A stretch of 49,950 nucleotides of DNA from Desulfobulbaceae bacterium. Its GTDB lineage: Bacteria; Desulfobacterota; Desulfobulbia; Desulfobulbales; SURF-16. The position numbers were made by a program, and so were the translations under genes. The stretch covers positions 1-49,950 of the forward strand of contig PKTX01000003.1 in NCBI GenBank assembly GCA_002868945.1, read 5' to 3'. Positions 43,890 through 49,950 of this stretch are shown in pieces; the stretch's first letter is position 1; every line of letters starts with the position of its first letter. Under the pieces are notes generated by a model, which was not told where the DNA came from, did no database searches, and saw only the letters and a program-made list of their open reading frames with translations.

Positions 43890-44732
43890 CTATATTTTTT
43901 TATAGAGGGCCGGCTGCACATAGGTGAAGAGGCCGCTGTCGCGGCTTACTGTTTCGGAATGGCCGACAAAGAGATAGCCGCCCGGCTCCAGGGCGGCATG
44001 AAATTTGGCAATAAGCCGCTCACGGGTCACCCGGTCAAAATAGATCATGACATTCCGACAAAAAATGACCTGAAAGGGTGTCTTAAAGGGAAAGGGATTC
44101 ATCAGGTTGAAGCGGCGAATCACCACCTCCTGTTTCACCTTCTCCGCCACGGCCAGCTCACCGCCCCGTTGCTGAAAATAGCGCTGCCGCAGAGCAGGGG
44201 GGGCCTGGGCCACCCTGTCCGCCGCATAGACACCTCGCCTGGCCACTTTCAGTACCCGCTCCGAGATATCGGTGGCCAGGACACCGGCATCCCAGGCGCT
44301 GTAGTCCAGACCGAAATACTCCATCATCAGCATGACCAGGGTATATGGTTCCTCGCAGGTGGAACACCCGGCGCACCAGATGCGCAGATCTTTTGAGTTG
44401 CGCTGCCTGAGACGCTTGACCAGCTCCGGCAACAGTGTTGAGCTGAAAAACTCAAAATGGGCCTTTTCGCGATAAAAAAAGGAGTAGTTGGTGGAGATGC
44501 GATCAATCAGGCGTGAAAAGGCCTCCGCCGAAGGATTTTTCATGAGATGGCGATAATAGTCGCCAAAGGTTTGAAAGCCGCTGCTTTGCAGATCCTTTTG
44601 CAGCCGGCCCACCACCAGGCTCTTTTTCTGCTCGGAAAGATGGATACCGAAACGCTGATAGACAAGATCACGCAGGAGCTGAAACTCCTCATCGGAAATG
44701 GCCATGGATCGGCCCGAAACATTGTGGTTCAT
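43890..44732 (-). CDS. cheR: CheR-type chemotaxis protein methyltransferase
   Basis: 280 aa. It has an N-terminal all-helical CheR domain (FQLLRDLVYQRFGIHLSEQKKSLV) and a C-terminal SAM-dependent methyltransferase domain with IWCAGCSTCEEPYTLVM (motif I; the usual GEEPY is CEEPY here), ATDISERVLKVAR and FQVIFCRNVMIYFD, and FVGHSE near the end. It methylates glutamates of MCPs. It starts 12 bp after the stop of the upstream hybrid kinase, so it is in the same operon. An MCP fragment lies nearby. CheB is not in the window. Confidence 0.95.
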   Translation of the reverse strand: MNHNVSGRSMAISDEEFQLLRDLVYQRFGIHLSEQKKSLVVGRLQKDLQSSGFQTFGDYYRHLMKNPSAEAFSRLIDRISTNYSFFYREKAHFEFFSSTLLPELVKRLRQRNSKDLRIWCAGCSTCEEPYTLVMLMMEYFGLDYSAWDAGVLATDISERVLKVARRGVYAADRVAQAPPALRQRYFQQRGGELAVAEKVKQEVVIRRFNLMNPFPFKTPFQVIFCRNVMIYFDRVTRERLIAKFHAALEPGGYLFVGHSETVSRDSGLFTYVQPALYKKI

Positions 44733-44744
44733 GGAAAGCTCACC

Positions 44745-46343
44745 CTACACATCTGCCTGCTGCTGATCGGCCAGGTAAAACTGGACCGTGAAGAAAAAGG
44801 TGCTCCCCGTGCCCGGCGCGCTCTCCAGCCAGATTTTGCCGCCGAGCAGCTCAACCAGGCGGGCGGCTACAGTCAAGCCGAGCCCTGCGCCCTGATATTT
44901 TCTGGTCATATACTCCTCTGCCTGGGTAAAGGCGTCAAAGATGACCTTCTGCTTGTCCGGGGCAATGGCGCATCCGCTGTCCTTAATGGCGACCTCCAGC
45001 TCCACCTGGCCCGGCTGCCGGCCCGGCCGTTGCCTCGCCTTAAACGAGATCCCCCCTCTCTCCGTGTATTTTACGGCATTTTCAAGGATATTGGAGATAA
45101 TCTGCTGCAAGACAACATGATCACCGTGCAGCATGGCCGGCAGGTCGTCGGCCATATCGCTGGTGAGGGAGAGCCCCTTTGCCCTTGCCTGGGCCTGGAA
45201 ATGCTTCAGGATGGGACAGACAACCTCGGCAAAATTAAAATCCGTGCTTTGCAGGTCCCGGCGGCTTGCCGCCACACTGGAAAAATTCAAGAGCTGGGCA
45301 ATAAGGGCCATGAGGCGATCCGCGGATTTCTGCAGCAGAGAAAGATAGTTCCGCTGTTTCTCCGAGAGCTCGGAGCCCTTCAGGAGGGCGGCAAAGCCGA
45401 TAATCCCGTTCATGGGGGTACGCAGCTCATGGCTGATGGTATTCATAAAATCTGATTTGGCCTTACTGGCCGCCTCGGCAACAGCCTTGGCCCGGCGCAA
45501 CTCCGCCTCAACAATCTTGCGCTTGGTAATGTCCTTCAACAGACCCACGGCATGCCACTCCCCCTTGACCAAGACGCCGGCCAGGGAAAGTTCCACGGGA
45601 AATTCCTCGCCGTTTTTGCGCAGGCAGCCCAGTTCAATATTCGTTCCCCAGGCGTGACCATGCCCTGACTTGCGAAAGAGCTCAAAGCCGTTACGCAACA
45701 TATCATGATAGCGGCTGGGCACAATAAGGTCGTAGATATCGCCCCCCATCACCTCATCGCCCTTGTAGCCGAAGATCTGCTCGGCCGCCTGATTCCAGAA
45801 GGTGATGAGCCCCTCCCCGTCCATCATAATAATAGCGTCATTGGCGGTTGAGGTGATGGTCTGCAGCTTGTCCTGCTCCTCCTGGCGACGCAGAAACTCC
45901 AACTTGTGGGCCCTGATTTCGTTATGGAGATCAGCGATGAGCATGCGCTCCCGATAGATGCGCTTGAGCTTGGCCTTCAGCTCGTCTCGCTCAAAGGGCT
46001 TAACGACAAAATCCGTGGCACCGGCCGTAATGACATCGGTAAAGCTGTACACCTTGCTATAGCCGGAGACAACCAGGACATCGGTGGCCGGATGGTGGTC
46101 GCTGATATAGTGCAGCAGTTCCATGCCGTCCATCTCCGGCATCATCATATCGGTAATAACAACGCCATACTCCTGCTGCTGCAGGAGGGCTACGGCCTCC
46201 TTGCCGTTTGCAGCCTGATCCGCCTCCAGGCCGAAGGAGTGGAGGTAGCGGCCCATGAGCTGCAAAAAACTGCTATCGTCATCAACAAGGAGGGCGCGCT
46301 CCGCCCAGAAGGAAAATTCCTTATCACCTACTTCCGCCATCAT
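44745..46343 (-). CDS. Hybrid histidine kinase: REC-PAS-HisKA-HATPase
   Basis: 532 aa soluble protein. An N-terminal receiver (residues ~16-130) has the acidic pair LLVDDDSSF, phosphoacceptor Asp in VVITDMMMPEMDG and Lys in DFVVKPFE. A coiled stretch and a PAS domain (~150-270, QTITSTANDAIIMMDGEGLITFWNQAAEQIFGY) follow. The HisKA domain has His in MNTISHELRTPMNGI, and a HATPase domain shows NAVKYTE, GAGLGL and a C-terminal strand. It is cytoplasmic, so it probably relays a signal from a partner. It sits 15 bp downstream of the membrane hybrid kinase and upstream of cheR. Confidence 0.95.
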   Translation of the reverse strand: MMAEVGDKEFSFWAERALLVDDDSSFLQLMGRYLHSFGLEADQAANGKEAVALLQQQEYGVVITDMMMPEMDGMELLHYISDHHPATDVLVVSGYSKVYSFTDVITAGATDFVVKPFERDELKAKLKRIYRERMLIADLHNEIRAHKLEFLRRQEEQDKLQTITSTANDAIIMMDGEGLITFWNQAAEQIFGYKGDEVMGGDIYDLIVPSRYHDMLRNGFELFRKSGHGHAWGTNIELGCLRKNGEEFPVELSLAGVLVKGEWHAVGLLKDITKRKIVEAELRRAKAVAEAASKAKSDFMNTISHELRTPMNGIIGFAALLKGSELSEKQRNYLSLLQKSADRLMALIAQLLNFSSVAASRRDLQSTDFNFAEVVCPILKHFQAQARAKGLSLTSDMADDLPAMLHGDHVVLQQIISNILENAVKYTERGGISFKARQRPGRQPGQVELEVAIKDSGCAIAPDKQKVIFDAFTQAEEYMTRKYQGAGLGLTVAARLVELLGGKIWLESAPGTGSTFFFTVQFYLADQQQADV

Positions 46344-46358
46344 ACAAGAACCTCACTC

Positions 46359-48875
46359 CTACTGTCTTTTTTGACGATTGTGCCTGCTCCTGAGCACCTC
46401 TTTTATTTCTTGGGCCAGGGTTGTCAGATTAAGTGGTTTTTCCATATATCGACTGATGCCGAGCCCTTCAATTCGGCTGGTGTCAAGGCTCGAACTATAA
46501 CCGGAGCAGAGAAAGATGGGAAAATCAGGCCGCAGGGCGAGAATCTCCTTGCTCAGTTCCATGCCGGTTAAAAACGGCATGGTCTGATCCGTTATCAGCA
46601 GATCGAATCCATCCGGTTTGGCCCGAAAAAGATCCAGGGCATAGCGACCGTTGGCGGCAGTGGTCACCATATAGCCACGCGCCTCCAGGCTTTTCTTATA
46701 CATGCCGAGAATCGCCTCCTCATCATCCACCACCAGGAGATGACCAATCCCTGCCAGATCCGTTTCCACGGAAAGGGGCCGCTCCCCTTCATGCTGCAAA
46801 TCCTGCGCTGCAACTGGCAGAAAAACCGTAAAGAGGGTGCCGTGGCCGGGAGTGCTGCGCACCGTTATCATGCCGTCATGCTCCGTCACCACGCCATGCA
46901 CCACGGCAAGCCCCATGCCGGTACCCACCCCCACCTCCTTGGTGGTGAAAAAGGGATCAAAGATGCGGGGCAGATCCTCCGCCGCTATACCGGCACCGGT
47001 ATCCTCCACCGACAGGCGCACGTAAGAGCCGGCGACCATGTCCGGCTGATGGGAAATCTCGGCATCAGCCAACTCCACCATCTCCAGGCTGATGGTCAAG
47101 GTTCCCTTTTCAGCCATGGCATGGACCGCATTGACGCAGAGATTCAAGAGCACCTGGTGAATCTGGGTGGGATCGGCCATAATCGGTCGGCACTCATTAC
47201 TGATCGCCGTGCGCATCTCGACACTGCTGGGCAGGGTGGCCCTTAAAAGACGAATGGTCTCCTTGATGATCTGCTGGGGATAAACCGGCAGCTTTTCACC
47301 GGGAGACTGCCGACTGAAGGCCAGGAGCTGTCTGACCAACTCCTGGGCGCGCCGGCCCGCCACCAGGATCTGGTCAATATCACCGCGCACCGGACTCTCT
47401 TTGGCAAGTTCGGCCTGGGCCAATTCACCGAAACCGAGGATGGCGGCCAAGACATTGTTGAAATCATGGGCAATGCCGCCGGCCAGGGTGCCCACCGCCT
47501 CCATCTTCTGGGCCTGTTGCAGCTTTTTCTCAAGCTCTCTCTTCTCATCTTCCGCCCTCTGGCGTTCTTCGATGTCACGGGCAATGGCAATAAAAAAGTC
47601 GTCATCATCCTCCTGCCGGACATACTGCATGATGATCTCCACCGGAATGGGACGACCGTCCTTATGCTGATGAATAGTCTTGAAATTCAAAAAATCCTTG
47701 TCGCCCCGCATCAGCGGGGCAAGGAGTCGTCGAAAGCGCTCTTGGCTGAACTCCGGCTTCACCTCAACAGAGGTCATGGTCAAGAGTTCCTCGACACTGT
47801 AGCCCAGGTGCCGCACCGCCCCTTGATTGACGTAAAAAAATCGCAAGGTATCAGGCCGGAACATAAAAACACCATCCAGGCTTTGGTCCAGGGCATGGAT
47901 GAGACGCTCCGCCTTCTTAAAGGCCGTGTGGCGATGAAAGGCCTCATTCCGCAAGGCCTCATTGCTGCGCTGCAGCTCCCTGGTACGCTCCGCTACCTGC
48001 AGCTCCAGCTGCGCCTGACTGCGGGCCTGCTCCTGATCATGGCGCTGTTGAGCGGCACTGAGTTTCTCCATGCTGCGCGCCAGACAGCCGAGTTCATCAT
48101 CGGAATGGACCTCCACCACTTTCACCGGATGGTGATCGGCAATTTCCCTGGCAGCCCTTTGCAGGAGGGTCACCGGTTTGACAAAGAGGTGGCGCATGAC
48201 AAGGGCGAGCAGGGCAAAGGCGCCCAGCACCGTAATCAGGGTGGCAGCGGCCGTGGCCCGCTGCATGCTGCCGATAAGGGCATGTAGCTCCTGATCTTTT
48301 ATGGTGGAGATGACCACCCACTGCCACGGCTCAAAAAAGGCGGCCGAATAGAGGACGTCGCCGCCCGCCAGATGGGCATGGCCCTGCAGCATGCGGGTGG
48401 TGCCCCGCATGACCTCTTTGTCACCGGCCGTCACCCCCCTGAGCAACCCATGCCGATGCTTTTCCCCTGTGAAAATATCACTGGCGGAATTCGCCTTATT
48501 GCTGACAAAACGGACCACCGGCAACCAGATGTGGGCGGCAAGCAGGTGATCATGACCACGGCTGCAGAAGAGCAGCTCGCCCTGCCGGTCTACAATAAAA
48601 ATGTGGCCGGTTTCCAGAAGATGCTCTTTTTTGGCCTCGGCAAAGGCCCGCTGCTGGGCGGCAAGCAGGGCGGCGGGATCTTCCGGATCGTTGGCTTCGG
48701 CAACGATATTCTCCAGGGTGGAACCCATATAGACATCCAGGTTGGTGCCGATGATTTCATGCATGACCGTGACAAAGAATTTGTCGCTGGTGCGCATGGC
48801 CCACAACCCCAAGAGAAGAATGACTGCCGCCACGCAGGGCAGCACGATCAGGCTGATTTTATTCTGCAGCTTCAT
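46359..48875 (-). CDS. Membrane hybrid histidine kinase: sensor-HAMP-PAS-HisKA-HATPase-REC
   Basis: 838 aa. A first membrane helix (~8-26) precedes a Cache-like periplasmic sensor (SDKFFVTVMHEIIGTNL .. GHIFIVDRQGELLFCSRG .. FEPWQWVVISTI), and a second helix lies near 220-240. HAMP and a coiled coil follow (DDELGCLARSMEKLS), then a PAS domain (ALDQSLDGVFMFRPDTLRFFYVN). HisKA has GGIAHDFNNVLAAILG and HATPase has DTGAGI and GTGMGLAVVHG. A C-terminal receiver has LLVVDDEEAILGMY, phosphoacceptor Asp in DLLITDQTMPFLTGMEL and MEKPLNL. The HDFNN-type His box is the kind used by many NtrB-like hybrid kinases. It starts the kinase-kinase-cheR operon. Confidence 0.95.
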   Translation of the reverse strand: MKLQNKISLIVLPCVAAVILLLGLWAMRTSDKFFVTVMHEIIGTNLDVYMGSTLENIVAEANDPEDPAALLAAQQRAFAEAKKEHLLETGHIFIVDRQGELLFCSRGHDHLLAAHIWLPVVRFVSNKANSASDIFTGEKHRHGLLRGVTAGDKEVMRGTTRMLQGHAHLAGGDVLYSAAFFEPWQWVVISTIKDQELHALIGSMQRATAAATLITVLGAFALLALVMRHLFVKPVTLLQRAAREIADHHPVKVVEVHSDDELGCLARSMEKLSAAQQRHDQEQARSQAQLELQVAERTRELQRSNEALRNEAFHRHTAFKKAERLIHALDQSLDGVFMFRPDTLRFFYVNQGAVRHLGYSVEELLTMTSVEVKPEFSQERFRRLLAPLMRGDKDFLNFKTIHQHKDGRPIPVEIIMQYVRQEDDDDFFIAIARDIEERQRAEDEKRELEKKLQQAQKMEAVGTLAGGIAHDFNNVLAAILGFGELAQAELAKESPVRGDIDQILVAGRRAQELVRQLLAFSRQSPGEKLPVYPQQIIKETIRLLRATLPSSVEMRTAISNECRPIMADPTQIHQVLLNLCVNAVHAMAEKGTLTISLEMVELADAEISHQPDMVAGSYVRLSVEDTGAGIAAEDLPRIFDPFFTTKEVGVGTGMGLAVVHGVVTEHDGMITVRSTPGHGTLFTVFLPVAAQDLQHEGERPLSVETDLAGIGHLLVVDDEEAILGMYKKSLEARGYMVTTAANGRYALDLFRAKPDGFDLLITDQTMPFLTGMELSKEILALRPDFPIFLCSGYSSSLDTSRIEGLGISRYMEKPLNLTTLAQEIKEVLRSRHNRQKRQ

Positions 48876-49219
48876 GATGCAACCGTTGTTTCGAAATAAG
48901 TATCTTCACAAGCTCACCATTCTCCAGGGCATTGGGGATACGAGGTGCAAGGTTCAAGGTTCAAGGTCCAAGATACAAGGGGCAAGGGGGAGGCAGGGCA
49001 GGTACCTGGGCAGTGGCACCTGCCGGACCGTCCTCCCCCCTCACGGTAAAAAGCGCAGGGACGTGGCCAGGGAAGTGCATGGCGGTAACACGGCAGCAAA
49101 ACCCTCCTGGAGTGCTTGGCGCCACCCGCAATGACCGCGGCCCCGAGCCTGCCGCGGGGCCGCCCCCCCTTGCATCCTGCATCTTGAACCTTGAACCTTG
49201 CATCTTGAACCTTGTATTC
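48876..49219. other. Intergenic region flanked by inverted heptad arrays
   Basis: No gene is supported. CAAGGTT-like heptads at 48944-48990 and their inverse complement (CTTGAAC-like) at 49170-49217 flank a GC-rich core of about 170 bp. The core contains a GGCCCCG/CGGGGCC stem (49139-49162). The arrangement allows a large stem-loop. Confidence 0.6.
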
Positions 49220-49277
49220 AAAAAAAAAGCCAACCCCGCCCGCAGGGAGGGATAGAGAGGAACCGGGCGGGGCTGGC
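49220..49277 (-). terminator. Rho-independent terminator after the MCP gene
   Basis: GCCAACCCCGCCCG pairs with CGGGCGGGGCTGGC (49229-49242 with 49264-49277), followed on the minus strand by a T-run (49220-49228). It lies about 60 bp beyond the MCP stop. Confidence 0.9.
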
Positions 49278-49337
49278 AGGGAGAGGAAGCAAAAGGCAGG
49301 CAGGCCCACCCCGCCGCCATTGCCGAACAACCTGTCC

Positions 49338-49950
49338 TTAAAATTTGCCGAACTCCTGATCATCAAGGTTGATGACATCCGCCGGGTTCACCGACGCAGT
49401 CGGCTTGGCGGCGGTTGTGAGCTGCCGTGGCCCCGCCTCATGCCGCTGCGCGTCGCCCTGCATGCTGCCGGGCAGCGGCCGCCGACCACTACCCTGCCCC
49501 TTGATATGGAAACGGCTCATCATCTCCTTGAGGTGTTCGGCCTGGCTGGAGAGCTCCTCGGCCGCAGAGGCGCCCTCTTCGGCATTGGCCGTGTTCTGCT
49601 GGGTCACCTGGTCGATCTGGCTGATACCGATATTGACCTGGCCGATGCCCTCGGCCTGTTCATTGGAGGCCGCCGCTATCTCGGCCACCAGGTCGGTGAC
49701 CTTGCCCACCGAGGTGACGATCTCGTCCAGGGCCTCGGCCGTGCGACCGGCGATCTCCGAGCCGTTATTGGTCTTGGCCACCGTGCCCTCGATGAGCGCC
49801 GCCGTCTCCTTGGCTGCCTTGGCGCTGCGCGCCGCCAGATTGCGCACCTCCTCGGCCACCACGGCAAAGCCCTTGCCGTGCCGACCGGCCCGCGCCGCTT
49901 CCACGGCTGCGTTCAAGGCCAACAGGTTGGTCTGGAAGGCTATCTCGTCA
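49338..49950 (-). CDS. Methyl-accepting chemotaxis protein, C-terminal fragment
   Basis: The gene continues past the right edge; 204 complete codons are visible. The hairpin tip [20 protein letters not shown] is the signature of the MCP signalling domain that contacts CheA/Che[20 protein letters not shown] and the heptad-rich descending helix follow, then a Gly/Pro/Ser linker and the end [12 protein letters not shown]. That acidic-aromatic tail resembles the C-terminal tails of many deltaproteobacterial MCPs and may be a CheR/CheB tether. It is transcribed toward the kinase-cheR group but ends in its own terminator. Confidence 0.95.
   Translation of the reverse strand, partial: DEIAFQTNLLALNAAVEAARAGRHGKGFAVVAEEVRNLAARSAKAAKETAALIEGTVAKTNNGSEIAGRTAEALDEIVTSVGKVTDLVAEIAAASNEQAEGIGQVNIGISQIDQVTQQNTANAEEGASAAEELSSQAEHLKEMMSRFHIKGQGSGRRPLPGSMQGDAQRHEAGPRQLTTAAKPTASVNPADVINLDDQEFGKF

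Noticed and set aside
49000-49165. Cobalamin or c-di-GMP riboswitch
   Set aside because: Read on both strands for the conserved core motifs of these classes; none found.

Overview
The window looks like a chromosomal segment from a sulfate-reducing or sulfur-disproportionating deltaproteobacterium (Desulfobacterota), most likely Desulfobulbales-like. The reasons are a complete aprBA (APS reductase) plus qmoABC (its menaquinol-linked electron donor complex), selA, a meso-DAP type murE, and many hybrid kinases. The lineage is inferred from gene content; no database search was possible.

Layout. (1) 1-768: start of tuf preceded by four tRNA genes in the transcription order Thr(TGT)-Tyr(GTA)-Gly(TCC)-Thr(GGT)-tuf, the same order as the classical tufB locus. 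(2) 848-8944: dissimilatory sulfur block on the minus strand, aprB-aprA then qmoA-qmoB-qmoC. It has a near-consensus promoter and a ~285-nt leader before aprB, and a strong terminator-like hairpin between qmoB and qmoC. (3) 9236-10165: a plus-strand YkgJ-type cysteine-cluster protein. (4) 10482-13611: a B12-domain-type radical SAM protein overlapping a sensor histidine kinase. (5) 13628-30633: a long minus-strand dcw (division and cell wall) cluster, in transcription order mraZ-rsmH-ftsL-ftsI-murE-murF-mraY-murD-murG-murC-murB-ftsQ-ftsA-ftsZ. It starts at a good promoter with three 10-bp-phased GTGG boxes (a putative MraZ operator) and ends in a terminator. (6) 31348-37090: repeat-rich accessory region with selA, a GGDEF-like/TPR protein, a LOG-family protein and several MITE-like repeats. 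(7) 37088-43484: tandem UspA protein, large DUF748/AsmA-like protein, MscS channel (plus strand), SF2 helicase. (8) 43890-49950: CheR, two hybrid histidine kinases and the C-terminus of a methyl-accepting chemotaxis protein.

The most striking observation is in the dcw cluster. The FtsI/PBP-like protein keeps its dimerisation domain and a C-terminal PASTA domain, but its transpeptidase region lacks the recognisable SxxK, SxN and KTG motifs: the Ser and Lys positions read Gly and Gly. In the same cluster ftsW is absent, with murD followed by murG after only 19 bp. All cytoplasmic and lipid-linked peptidoglycan precursor genes look intact. The septal FtsW-FtsI synthase pair therefore appears to have been replaced or relocated, leaving a pseudo-enzyme FtsI in the divisome operon.

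Second, two families of short non-coding elements with terminal inverted repeats (family A, ends like TTAACAGCCCGTTGAAAA; family B, ends like TAGTGCCTGTCCAGAAATGG) lie between genes, including inside the dcw operon. At three genes (murF, LOG, uspA) the terminal repeat supplies the stop codon. Seven-base tandem repeats (CTCCTGA- and CAAGGTT-like) occupy other gaps.
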